Assembly (NCBI RefSeq): GCF_004798935.1
Contig: NZ_RAHT01000002.1
Coordinates: 248,001 to 312,000 of the forward strand
Reading direction: 5' to 3'
DNA length: 64,000 bases
DNA from: Ningiella ruwaisensis
Lineage (GTDB): Bacteria; Pseudomonadota; Gammaproteobacteria; Enterobacterales; Alteromonadaceae
A program made the translations under genes and the position numbers. Within the stretch, counting starts at the first letter, position 1, and every line of letters starts with the position of its first letter. Shown in pieces: positions 17,635 through 25,064 of the stretch. Under the pieces are notes generated by a model. It was not told the DNA's origin. It did no database searches and saw only the letters and a list, made by a program, of their open reading frames with translations.

Positions 17635-17709
17635 TTGACTGCATCTTATTTACACGATAATAATCCCTTTTTTTTTAATGTGCCTCGTGAAAACGACGAA
17701 TATTCATAA
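17635..17709 (+). CDS. Putative 24-residue leader peptide upstream of the EamA transporter
   Basis: A TTG at 17635 opens a 24-codon frame that ends with TAA at 17709, 18 bases before the EamA start codon. The ribosome site GGAGGGG, four bases before the start, is the strongest Shine-Dalgarno match seen in this part of the window, stronger than that of the EamA gene itself. The peptide would read (M)TASYLHDNNPFFFNVPRE followed by NDEYS, with three consecutive Phe codons on an eight-base T-run. I recognise no family. It may be a translated regulatory leader (upstream ORF), or it may be a chance frame behind a good ribosome site. Confidence 0.45.
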   Translation: MTASYLHDNNPFFFNVPRENDEYS

Positions 17710-17727
17710 ACTTAACAGGATTGTTTT

Positions 17728-18618
17728 ATGAGCGCTCGACTTGTCACATTAATTTTTTGGCTACTTGCTGCAGTGCTTGCGCTTGGCATCACGCCATTAG
17801 CTAAAAAAATGGCGCTTGATGAGGGCGACGCTGCTTTGTCAATTGCGTTGTTAATTGCGTTTTCCACTACGCTTATTTCAGGTGTGCTTGTATTTATATG
17901 GCTTACTGCAAAAAAGCAGCTTGTTGATTTAAAGCGTCTATCAAAAAAAGATTGGCGTGCGGTATTGGTGGTTGGCGCGCTAGGTTCTGGTCTTGTGCCC
18001 TTATTGGGTATTATCGCCATGATCGAGGCGAGCGCATCTAATCGCGCTTTATTTCAATCAGCCTATCCGGTTGCAACAGCAATCGCTGCAAGGTTGATTT
18101 TGCATGAGCGCTTAAATGTATTGAGCTACCTATGGATTGGCTTAATTTTTATTGGATTATTGCTTGTGAATGTTCAGCCTGATGCTGGCCTTGCTTCACT
18201 CAACTGGACATTTTGGCCGCTTTTGGCAACCTTACCACTTATAGGCATTAGCGACGTCATTGCCAAAAAAGCATTATCAGATTTACAGCCTGAAATTATC
18301 GCATTTGGTCGTGCCCTAGGCGGTGTATTGGTTCTTTTTCTGCTAGTCCCATGGATGTTTACCAGCATAGCAACAACTGAGTGGCAAACCTGGCTATGGG
18401 TTTTAGTGGCTGGCGCATGTATGGGGGTCTTTGCCGTTGCGCTGTATCAGGTGTTTGACCGCACCCTTGCAACGGTGGCCGCAAGCCTGATTGCGCTTGC
18501 GCCCCTTCTTACACTGGTTTTAGAAGTTTCTTTACTCAGCCTCGAACTTGATCTGCTTCAATGGAGTGGATTTGTTCTCGTGCTTATTTCAGTATTGTTG
18601 TTGTTGAGAAAGGCTTAA
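17728..18618 (+). CDS. EamA-family (DMT) transporter
   Basis: A 296-residue inner-membrane protein with ten predicted hydrophobic segments in two EamA repeats of five. The first segment is VTLIFWLLAAVLALGITPLA and the last WSGFVLVLISVLLLL. AGGA precedes the ATG. EamA proteins are secondary transporters of metabolites such as amino acids, nucleosides or other small organic molecules; the substrate cannot be read from the sequence. It interrupts the pilC-pilD order and is preceded by a possible leader peptide gene. Confidence 0.85.
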   Translation: MSARLVTLIFWLLAAVLALGITPLAKKMALDEGDAALSIALLIAFSTTLISGVLVFIWLTAKKQLVDLKRLSKKDWRAVLVVGALGSGLVPLLGIIAMIEASASNRALFQSAYPVATAIAARLILHERLNVLSYLWIGLIFIGLLLVNVQPDAGLASLNWTFWPLLATLPLIGISDVIAKKALSDLQPEIIAFGRALGGVLVLFLLVPWMFTSIATTEWQTWLWVLVAGACMGVFAVALYQVFDRTLATVAASLIALAPLLTLVLEVSLLSLELDLLQWSGFVLVLISVLLLLRKA

Positions 18619-18699
18619 AAATTTCGGCCTATAGCTTTAGATACAAGGTCAGCAGGCTAAACTGTCCATGCTGACCATTTTGGCTTCTAATTGCGCTTC

Positions 18700-19113
18700 T
18701 CACTCAATTTCTGAACTCACTTCAATGTCGATATTGTTGCGTGTCGCTTTTGAGTACGGACATACTTCGTGCGCTTTCTCAACAATCGCCTGAAACTCAT
18801 CTGCAGATAAATCCGTATTTTGGCCAATAACGTGAATTTTTATGCCAAGTTTATATTCATGTTCGTCGCCCTGAAGCAGCTCAACTGTTGCTTGCGTGCG
18901 CGAGGTAAAGGAGGCCTTTTCAATTTTTTTTACAACACCAAGCGCGCTGTCAAAGCAGGCTCCATAGCCAATTGCTAATAATTGCTCTGGATTGTTCCCT
19001 TTGCCACCTCCACCGGGTGGTGCCATATCAATTTTTAAATCGCTATCGCTTAAGCTTGCCTTGCCGGCACGGCCACCGGTGATTGTCGATGTGGTTGAAT
19101 ATAAAGTTTTCAT
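18700..19113 (-). CDS. ohr: Organic hydroperoxide resistance protein (Ohr/OsmC family)
   Basis: A 137-residue thiol peroxidase of the Ohr type that reduces organic hydroperoxides. Both redox cysteines are in place: the peroxidatic Cys in YGACFDSAL (near residue 52) and the resolving Cys in EVCPYSKATR (near 116). The conserved GNNPEQLLAIGY segment is also present. The start at 19113 (GGAGAG upstream) gives the usual family length; a longer frame to 19236 would add an untypical 41 residues. It lies on the opposite strand between the EamA gene and pilD, convergent with EamA. No OhrR regulator gene is adjacent. Confidence 0.92.
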   Translation of the reverse strand: MKTLYSTTSTITGGRAGKASLSDSDLKIDMAPPGGGGKGNNPEQLLAIGYGACFDSALGVVKKIEKASFTSRTQATVELLQGDEHEYKLGIKIHVIGQNTDLSADEFQAIVEKAHEVCPYSKATRNNIDIEVSSEIE

Positions 19114-19371
19114 TAACTCTCCGATTTTTATTTTGAACGTTAAGGTTTCATACTGTGGTTTACTCCGTAAAGATCCTTGTTGAACTGCTCGAGCATTTAA
19201 ATGACTCGCAATGCGCTGAAATTTTCCTGTTCTCAATTTATCACCACATGAAAGCTTAAATGCGCAAAGCGCTAAGTTGAGGGATTTAAAATGAATGTGG
19301 ACTACACTATCGCTTTGATTTGCCGTTAATATAAGAACGAGATTTTCTTACAAGGCCATCACAGGATTAAC

Positions 19372-20247
19372 ATGATCGAACTCATTCAACAGTCACCTAC
19401 TTTCTTTATAGGCTTTACCTTTGTGCTCAGTCTTTTAGTAGGTAGCTTTTTAAATGTAGTTATTTATCGACTACCTGTGATGATGAAGCGAGAATGGGAA
19501 GCTGAGGTTCAGGCATATCAAAGCGATGCCAAAGGCGAACAGGCTGAATCCCAAAAACACGAGACCTTTAATCTCATCAAACCAGACTCGCGATGCCCTA
19601 AATGCAATCACAAAATTCGCGCGTGGGAAAATATTCCCGTATTAAGCTGGTTGTTTTTAGGCGGCAAATGCAGCGCTTGCAAGGCGCTTATTTCATTTCG
19701 ATATCCTGCCATTGAATTATTAACCGCCGTATTAAGTGCCCTTGCCGCTTATCAACTGGGTTACTCGCCATTCACTCTGGCCTTTATTTTTGGAACATGG
19801 CTCTTAGTGGCAATGACATTTATCGACATAGATGAAATGCTTTTACCCGACACGCTCACCTTGAGCTTTTTATGGCTTGGCCTGCTGGTTATTGCGGTAT
19901 TTGAGCCCACTCAGTTAGTAGACGCGGTTTATGGTGCAGTAGCCGGCTATTTATCGCTTTTCACCGTGTACTGGTTATTCAAGCTTGCCACGGGTAAAGA
20001 AGGCATGGGCTTTGGCGACTTTAAACTTTTGGCAGCTATAGGCGCTTGGGTTGGCTGGCAGCATTTACCTATTGTTATTTTGCTTTCTTCAGTGGTTGGC
20101 GCGGTTGTGGGGATAGGTTTGATGATCGCACAGCGAAAAGGCACGTCTTTGGCCATTCCGTTTGGGCCTTATCTTGCTGCAGCGGGTTATTTAACCGTGC
20201 TATACGGAAATGACATTGCCGCTTGGTATTTGAATACTTTGATTTAA
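19372..20247 (+). CDS. pilD: Prepilin leader peptidase / N-methyltransferase PilD
   Basis: A 291-residue polytopic membrane enzyme that cleaves and N-methylates type IV prepilins such as PilA. The N-terminal VGSFLNVVIYRLP, the zinc-type pair of CxxC motifs (CPKC near 76 and CSAC near 101), and the two catalytic aspartates in FIDIDEMLLPD and GMGFGDFKLL (A24-type aspartic protease) are present. Eight hydrophobic segments are expected. AGGATTAAC precedes the ATG. It is followed by coaE, zapD and yacG, the standard pilD-coaE-zapD-yacG cluster. Confidence 0.96.
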   Translation: MIELIQQSPTFFIGFTFVLSLLVGSFLNVVIYRLPVMMKREWEAEVQAYQSDAKGEQAESQKHETFNLIKPDSRCPKCNHKIRAWENIPVLSWLFLGGKCSACKALISFRYPAIELLTAVLSALAAYQLGYSPFTLAFIFGTWLLVAMTFIDIDEMLLPDTLTLSFLWLGLLVIAVFEPTQLVDAVYGAVAGYLSLFTVYWLFKLATGKEGMGFGDFKLLAAIGAWVGWQHLPIVILLSSVVGAVVGIGLMIAQRKGTSLAIPFGPYLAAAGYLTVLYGNDIAAWYLNTLI

Positions 20248-20325
20248 AGCATAAATTTAAATCCTCGCAGTTGGCGCGTTTACTCAGTATGATTATGCTT
20301 ATTCATTCATTAAGTATTGATTTAA

Positions 20326-20976
20326 ATGAGTCAGTTTGTAGTTGGCGTCACAGGCGGTATCGGTTCTGGTAAAACCACGGTAACCGATTTATTTGCCCAA
20401 AAAGGCATTGTTGTCGTTGATGCTGATGTGATAGCAAGAGAAGTCGTCGCGCCAGGAACCAAGGGTCTTGATGCAATAGTAGACCGCTTTGGCGAAGAGA
20501 TTTTACTGGTAGATGGCACTTTAGATCGCAATGCCCTACGCACGCGGGTGTTTTCTCACCCTGCTGATAAACGCTTTTTAGATAGCCTGCTGCATCCGCT
20601 TATCCGCGACGAAATGATATCGCAAACCCAGGCGGCATCTTCAATCTACTCGATTCTTTCCATCCCCTTACTTGTTGAAAATCAGTTGCAACATCTGGTA
20701 GATAGAGTGCTTGTGGTGGATGTGGATGAGCAAATTCAACTTGAACGAGCCAGCCAGCGCGATAAGGTAAAATCCAAGTCTCTTTCAACTGAAAATGAAC
20801 AAGCGATTAAAAATACCATCCAAGCTATTATGAAGAATCAGGCAAGCAGGCAGCAGAGGCTTGCAGTTGCCGACGATGTGGTCAACAATAATGGCAACGA
20901 ACTGGCACTTGTTGAGCAAGTGGAAAACTTACATAATCTTTACGTCAATCTCGCACAGCACGTAAAACAAAAATAA
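20326..20976 (+). CDS. coaE: Dephospho-CoA kinase
   Basis: A 216-residue kinase that phosphorylates the ribose 3'-hydroxyl of dephospho-CoA, the last step of coenzyme A synthesis. The P-loop GGIGSGKTT is at residues 10-18, DADVIAREV at about 35, and the CoA-binding domain and lid with IPLLVEN...LVDRVLVVD follow. The length is normal. The ribosome site is weak. It lies 78 bp after pilD and 19 bp before zapD, as in many gammaproteobacteria. Confidence 0.96.
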   Translation: MSQFVVGVTGGIGSGKTTVTDLFAQKGIVVVDADVIAREVVAPGTKGLDAIVDRFGEEILLVDGTLDRNALRTRVFSHPADKRFLDSLLHPLIRDEMISQTQAASSIYSILSIPLLVENQLQHLVDRVLVVDVDEQIQLERASQRDKVKSKSLSTENEQAIKNTIQAIMKNQASRQQRLAVADDVVNNNGNELALVEQVENLHNLYVNLAQHVKQK

Positions 20977-20995
20977 TAATATTCAGGAGAGCTAA

Positions 20996-21748
20996 ATGAC
21001 GATTGCAAAATACGAATTTCCACTTTGCGAGAAGGTGCGAAACTACTTACGTTTAGAGCAATTGTTCAAGCAACTTAATGAAGTTGAAAACGCTAAAAAT
21101 GAGTTTCAGTACCTACACTTTTTTGAAGTTCTATTTGACCTCATTGATCTCATTGAGCGTTTGGATTTACGCACCGATTTTGTGCGCGATCTTGATTTGC
21201 AGGAAAAGAACCTGGTTTATTGGTCACAGCATCCTGATATTGATAGCTCTGCGCTTGAGCAAGCCTTACAAACCATTCATCGATTAGCGGCTGAAATTAA
21301 AACAAACAAAAAACTCGGCTCGGGCATCCGCGAAGAAAAGTTTTTGAATAATATTCGTCAGCGTTTTGCCATCCCCGGCGGTGCCACTACCTTTGATTTA
21401 CCCAGTTTATTTTGCTGGCTAAAGCAAGCTGACGAAATTAAGCATAAAAACGTACAGCAGTGGCGGGCGCATTTGCAGCTTGTTGAGCACAGCGTGCAAA
21501 TGCTGCTGTCATTTTTGCGTGAACGCGGGCGCTACAGCACCGTTGAAGCTAAAAACGGTTTTTATCAGGGGAACGTGGAAGATAAAATCGAACTGATACG
21601 CATCAAATGCGATAATACGCAAGGCTATTATCCGGTATTAAGCGGCAATAAATATCGCTATGGCATTAAATTTATGGCCTTATTTCCTGAAGAAGGCAGC
21701 ACAGGCGCACTTGCAGACAAAATTGAATTTGAAATTGCATGCTGTTAG
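20996..21748 (+). CDS. zapD: Cell division protein ZapD (YacF)
   Basis: A 250-residue ZapD protein, which crosslinks FtsZ filaments at the division ring by binding the FtsZ C-terminal tail. The N-terminal YEFPLCEKVRNYLRLEQLF, the R-x-E-x-F-L-N segment (IREEKFLNNIRQR) and the C-terminal YRYGIKFMAL match the family. AGGAG precedes the ATG. The position between coaE and yacG is conserved. The FtsZ encoded in this window keeps the C-terminal peptide that ZapD recognises. Confidence 0.94.
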   Translation: MTIAKYEFPLCEKVRNYLRLEQLFKQLNEVENAKNEFQYLHFFEVLFDLIDLIERLDLRTDFVRDLDLQEKNLVYWSQHPDIDSSALEQALQTIHRLAAEIKTNKKLGSGIREEKFLNNIRQRFAIPGGATTFDLPSLFCWLKQADEIKHKNVQQWRAHLQLVEHSVQMLLSFLRERGRYSTVEAKNGFYQGNVEDKIELIRIKCDNTQGYYPVLSGNKYRYGIKFMALFPEEGSTGALADKIEFEIACC

Positions 21749-21793
21749 TTTGAGCTTTCGCTCTCTTTTATTCTACACGTAAGATATTTTAGA

Positions 21794-21890
21794 GTTATCA
21801 TGAAACAGTTATCTTGAAACAGGTTTCTTGAACTAGTTATCTTGAAAGAGTTATCTTGAAATAGGTATCTTAAAAAACATCTTGAGTTCA
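21794..21890 (+). repeat. Imperfect 13-15-bp tandem repeat between zapD and yacG
   Basis: Seven degenerate units of the type GTTATCTTGAAACAG follow each other between the zapD stop and the yacG start. Units three, six and seven are the most diverged. It is non-coding and AT-rich. The arrangement looks like replication slippage; no role is evident. Confidence 0.75.
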
Positions 21891-21898
21891 GGTTTATA

Positions 21899-22159
21899 AT
21901 GACAACAAGTAAATCAGCAACACAGGTTACCTGCCCCACCTGTAAATCAAAAGTCATCTGGGATGCAAAATCTCCCTACCGCCCTTTTTGTTCTAAACGA
22001 TGTCAACTGATTGATTTAGGTCAGTGGGCCAATGAAGAAAATGCAATTCCGGCGGGTAAAGACAGCAATGCTGAAACCGAATTTGGTTTGAGTGCTGACG
22101 ACATTGAAAATATTGAGGCGATGCTTTCACAGCAAGAGGATGACTTTTTTAAATCATGA
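21899..22159 (+). CDS. yacG: DNA gyrase inhibitor YacG (zinc protein)
   Basis: An 86-residue small zinc protein. Its four-cysteine site is CPTC (near 12-15) and CSKRC (near 31-35), followed by the invariant [11 protein letters not shown]. coli YacG binds GyrB and inhibits gyrase. The acidic C-terminal tail is longer than usual. The stop codon overlaps the start of the aspartoacylase gene by four bases, so translation of the two is probably coupled. Confidence 0.93.
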   Translation: MTTSKSATQVTCPTCKSKVIWDAKSPYRPFCSKRCQLIDLGQWANEENAIPAGKDSNAETEFGLSADDIENIEAMLSQQEDDFFKS

Positions 22160-23073
22160 ATATTCAGTCGGTTTTAGTTTGTGGCGGCACGCATGGCAAC
22201 GAATTATCGGGTGTGTATGCAGTTAAACACTGGATGCAGGACGATAGTAAGCTAAAGCAACATGCAGAAAGCTTCTCTCTGGATTTTTTACTGGTCAATG
22301 AGCTGGCCATCGAAAAACGGGTTCGCTTCATTGACGAAGATTTCAATCGTCAGTTTTCGCTGGAAAAGCTTGCTATTTATCAAAAGCAATCGAATGAGAC
22401 TACACTGCATGAACATGCACTCGCGCAAACGCTTAACCAGCGCTTTGGCCCAAAACAAACACCAAAAATCGATTTTTTGATTGATATTCATAACACCACA
22501 AGCAATATGGGACCTACACTCATCGTGCTTGAAAGCGATGATTTTAACCGCCAGCTAGCACGCTATGTGAAAAAGGAAATGCCAAGCGCCGTTATTTTGG
22601 TGGAAGACCATGTTGACTATCTTGCCCATCCTTACTTTTGCACGCTTGCTAAAAAAAGCGTGATGATTGAAGTAGGACCTCAACCTCAAGGCACTTTAAG
22701 AGGCGAGGTTTATCAGCAAACGCTTGAAATGACAGAACATGTGCTTAAATTTATTGCGCTTTTCACTGAGAGTAGAAAGAAAGAGAGTGAACAAAAGGAA
22801 TTGCTGTCAGGTTTAGCTCAAGTCGAGGCATTTAAATTAACAGGTGAAATGCCTTATCCTGTTGATGATTCTGGCCAGCGAAATGCGATGATCCACCCAG
22901 CTCTAGACGCTAGAGACTTTAGACCCTTAAACAAGGGTAAGCCTTGCTTTTTGCATTTAGACGAGTCAGAAGTGCTCTGGGATGGCGAGACGGTCTACCC
23001 ACACTTTATTGGCGAAGCTGCCTACGACAGGCTAAATTTAGCGTTTGCTACTGCCGATAAGATCTTGTTTTAG
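22156..23073 (+). CDS. Aspartoacylase (AspA/AstE family)
   Basis: A 305-residue zinc carboxypeptidase-like hydrolase. The zinc site is visible as GGTHGNE (His and Glu, residues about 9-15) and a later His in DIHNTTSN (near 113), and the substrate-binding [11 protein letters not shown] is typical of aspartoacylases (N-acetylaspartate to aspartate and acetate). The C-terminal beta domain with [20 protein letters not shown] is present. This family also contains succinylglutamate desuccinylase, but no arginine succinyltransferase pathway genes are near. The gene overlaps yacG and is an addition to the usual yacG-mutT order. Confidence 0.85.
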   Translation: MNIQSVLVCGGTHGNELSGVYAVKHWMQDDSKLKQHAESFSLDFLLVNELAIEKRVRFIDEDFNRQFSLEKLAIYQKQSNETTLHEHALAQTLNQRFGPKQTPKIDFLIDIHNTTSNMGPTLIVLESDDFNRQLARYVKKEMPSAVILVEDHVDYLAHPYFCTLAKKSVMIEVGPQPQGTLRGEVYQQTLEMTEHVLKFIALFTESRKKESEQKELLSGLAQVEAFKLTGEMPYPVDDSGQRNAMIHPALDARDFRPLNKGKPCFLHLDESEVLWDGETVYPHFIGEAAYDRLNLAFATADKILF

Positions 23074-23095
23074 TGTTTATCCTTGATGCTGATGC

Positions 23096-23123
23096 GATGT
23101 TGGTGCATGATTGCATCAACATC
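23096..23123. promoter_or_regulatory. Palindromic operator upstream of parDE
   Basis: GATGTTGGTGCA and TGCATCAACATC are inverted repeats of 12 bases with one mismatch around a TGAT spacer. The site ends 20 bases before the parD start codon, where an autoregulating ParD antitoxin would bind. Confidence 0.65.
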
Positions 23124-23143
23124 AACTCTTTTAAGGTTTCAAA

Positions 23144-23392
23144 ATGTCTCGTCAAAGCATCACACTCTCTTCACCAAATGACGAATGGCTGAAAGCGCAA
23201 GTATCCAGCCAAGAATTTAGCTCCAAGAGCGAGGTGATAAATGATCTTATTCGCAAGGCACGAAAAGAGCAGGAGGAATTGGAGTTATTGCGAGCAAAAT
23301 TAGCAAAAGCTGAAAAAAGTGGGTTTAGCAGTCGTAGTCCCGATGAAGTACGAAGGGAAGCCAAACGGCGCTTGAATCAGAATGAAGGATAA
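23144..23392 (+). CDS. parD: ParD-family antitoxin
   Basis: An 82-residue antitoxin. The N-terminal SITLSSPNDEWLKAQV...SKSEVINDLIRKA is a ribbon-helix-helix DNA-binding fold, and the charged, helical C-terminal half would wrap the ParE toxin. AAGG precedes the ATG. Its 3' end overlaps the toxin gene by 11 bp, the usual coupled arrangement. A palindrome just upstream is the probable autoregulatory site. Confidence 0.85.
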   Translation: MSRQSITLSSPNDEWLKAQVSSQEFSSKSEVINDLIRKARKEQEELELLRAKLAKAEKSGFSSRSPDEVRREAKRRLNQNEG

Positions 23393-23669
23393 GTATCAAT
23401 GTGTTCTTTCCAATGAGGCTGATCAAGATCTAGATGCTATTTACATCGAGGGCTTTTACAAGTGGGGTGAAAAGCAAGCAGACCAATACTTTGACTCACT
23501 TTTAAAACACTTTCAGCTTTTATCAGAAAACCCATATTTATTCAGGTCGGTTGATGAAATAAAAGCAGGCTATAGGCGAAGCGTTTGCGGAAAGCACGCC
23601 ATTTATTATCGCATCGTCGATAAAACAGTCGAGATTATGGCTCTTGTGAAATACGAAAATAGGCCCTAG
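23382..23669 (+). CDS. parE: ParE-family toxin (RelE/ParE superfamily)
   Basis: A 95-residue toxin with the ParE pattern: the N-terminal helical hairpin LSNEADQDLDAIYIEGFYKWGEKQA, then SENPYLFRSVDEIKAGYRRS and the core strand GKHAIYYRIVDKTVEIMALV. ParE toxins poison DNA gyrase. Neighbouring yacG also acts on gyrase, but the adjacency is probably chance. The operon sits in an otherwise conserved gene order, which suggests recent insertion. Confidence 0.87.
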   Translation: MKDKYQCVLSNEADQDLDAIYIEGFYKWGEKQADQYFDSLLKHFQLLSENPYLFRSVDEIKAGYRRSVCGKHAIYYRIVDKTVEIMALVKYENRP

Positions 23670-23678
23670 TTTTTGTTT

Positions 23679-24398
23679 TTAGGAAAGGGCAAAATCTACC
23701 GCCGCATTGGCGTGCAGTTCGGTGGTATTGAAAACAGCCAATTCTGCAAAATCGCTTTGACTAATAAGTAACAATATTTCAGTACAACCTAAAATCACGC
23801 CTTGCGCGCCAGTGGACTTTTGTAACGACAAACAGGTATCGATGTAAAACTGCTTTGAACTCTCAAGTAATCTGCCTTTAACGAGTTCGTCAAAAATAAT
23901 CCGGTCAATGTCAGTTTGCTGAGCTTCCCCCGGTACTACAATTTCAATACCCGCTTGATGATATTCCTGTTTGACATAATCAGCTTTCATGACAGGTTGC
24001 GTGCCAAGCAAAATGATTTTTTTCAAACGCTGCGCCTGAATGGCCTCTACAGTAGGTTTGGCGATATGGATAAATGGAACTCCTGTTTGCGCTTCAATAT
24101 TATCAAGCACTTTATGCATAGTATTTGAGACGCAGACAATCACATCAGCTCCCGCATTAGCAAGCTGCATGGCTTTCGATTCTATATACGAACGCGCCTC
24201 TTCCCAGGCATTGTTACGCACATAGTATTCAATGTTACCAAAATTAACACCGCAGATAAGCGTTTCAGCAATTTCCCAAGCCCCAAGTCGCTCGTTTACC
24301 TGAGCATTAATAAACCTATAGTATTCCATCGTGGCTTTATCGCTCATTCCACCTAAAATACCAATGGTTTTCATTTTTGTTGGGCGTGCACTTCTCAT
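23679..24398 (-). CDS. Aspartate/glutamate racemase family protein
   Basis: A cofactor-independent amino acid racemase of about 239 residues. The N-terminal TIGILGGMSDKATMEYYR, the first catalytic cysteine in VCVSNTMHKV and the second in VILGCTEILLL, and HIAKPTVEAI are family marks. Three starts are possible: TTG at 24452 (coupled to the mutT stop), ATG at 24398 with GAG upstream, and ATG at 24374, where the family usually begins; 24398 is chosen on the ribosome site. It may supply D-aspartate or D-glutamate, but many members of this family have untested substrates. It is convergent with parE and lies next to mutT. Confidence 0.82.
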   Translation of the reverse strand: MRSARPTKMKTIGILGGMSDKATMEYYRFINAQVNERLGAWEIAETLICGVNFGNIEYYVRNNAWEEARSYIESKAMQLANAGADVIVCVSNTMHKVLDNIEAQTGVPFIHIAKPTVEAIQAQRLKKIILLGTQPVMKADYVKQEYHQAGIEIVVPGEAQQTDIDRIIFDELVKGRLLESSKQFYIDTCLSLQKSTGAQGVILGCTEILLLISQSDFAELAVFNTTELHANAAVDFALS

Positions 24399-24448
24399 AG
24401 TAAGTTGCTCATAGTAAAAAAAGTCTACAACAGGCTTATAAAAGAAAA

Positions 24449-24847
24449 TCAATCAATCAGATTGACTTCCCGGAGTTTATCCAAAATTAAAACATTAGCC
24501 TCTGGAAAATCATAGTTTGCCAAGTGCTCAGCCGAGACCCATCCAGCCTCCTGTCCTTCTGCACCTTTTGCAGTGCCGTTAAAATCTTTCACTAAAAATA
24601 CATGTAAACGCACTTGTTTGTCGGGATATTCGAATTCCAAATTAATTAAGGTTTCAAAATCGGTAGTCTGTATCGCAACTTCCTCTTCCAACTCTCGTTG
24701 CAATGCTTGCTCAGGGGACTCTCCGGCATCGACCTTGCCACCGGGAAATTCCCATTTATTGCCTTGATGCTGCTCGGCATTACGTTTACAGATAAAAAAA
24801 TGGCGGTTTCGGTAAATTACACCAACCGCCACATCAATATACTTCAC
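24449..24847 (-). CDS. mutT: 8-oxo-dGTP diphosphatase MutT
   Basis: A 132-residue Nudix hydrolase that removes oxidised dGTP from the nucleotide pool. The Nudix box GGKVDAGES...RELEEEVAI lies at about 37-59, and KWEFPGGKV precedes it. The N-terminal VAVGVIYRNRHFFICKR is as in E. coli MutT. It stands downstream of secA on the same strand, matching the mutT-secA neighbourhood of E. coli. Between them is the long dyad element H5. Confidence 0.92.
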   Translation of the reverse strand: MKYIDVAVGVIYRNRHFFICKRNAEQHQGNKWEFPGGKVDAGESPEQALQRELEEEVAIQTTDFETLINLEFEYPDKQVRLHVFLVKDFNGTAKGAEGQEAGWVSAEHLANYDFPEANVLILDKLREVNLID

Positions 24848-24907
24848 TTAAACACCCTATTTCTGACTATAACTAGCATGGTTTAAAACAATCTGAGAAA
24901 TTACTTA

Positions 24908-25042
24908 GCGGCTGTTTTAATAAAAAAGAGGGGGGTGAGCTGTCAAAGTGTCCAAAGGCATGGACGCCTTTGGTCAAGCGGCCATGGATGGCGAAAAGCG
25001 TCTTTGACAGCTCACCCCCCTCTTCTTTATTTGAACAGCCGC
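24908..25042 (-). repeat. Dyad element H5 (long-arm double-hairpin repeat)
   Basis: The arms of about 41 bases (24908-24949 and 25002-25042) pair nearly without break, including a G6/C6 run; GGGGTGAGCTGTCAAAG is perfect. Inside are a hairpin with CCAAAGGCATGG and ACGCCTTTGG (24952-24973), the linker TCAAGCG, GCCATGGATGGC (24981-24992) and GAAAAGCGT. It starts 22 bases after the secA stop codon and ends 61 bases before the mutT start, so it would be transcribed between them. Confidence 0.88.
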
Positions 25043-25064
25043 GAACAAGCCTGCGTGTGTGCCC

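Noticed and set aside
18352-18357. Further copies of the CATGGATG core inside coding genes (EamA, secA, ftsW)
   Set aside because: They lack the second hairpin and the long arms and are explained by coding sequence.
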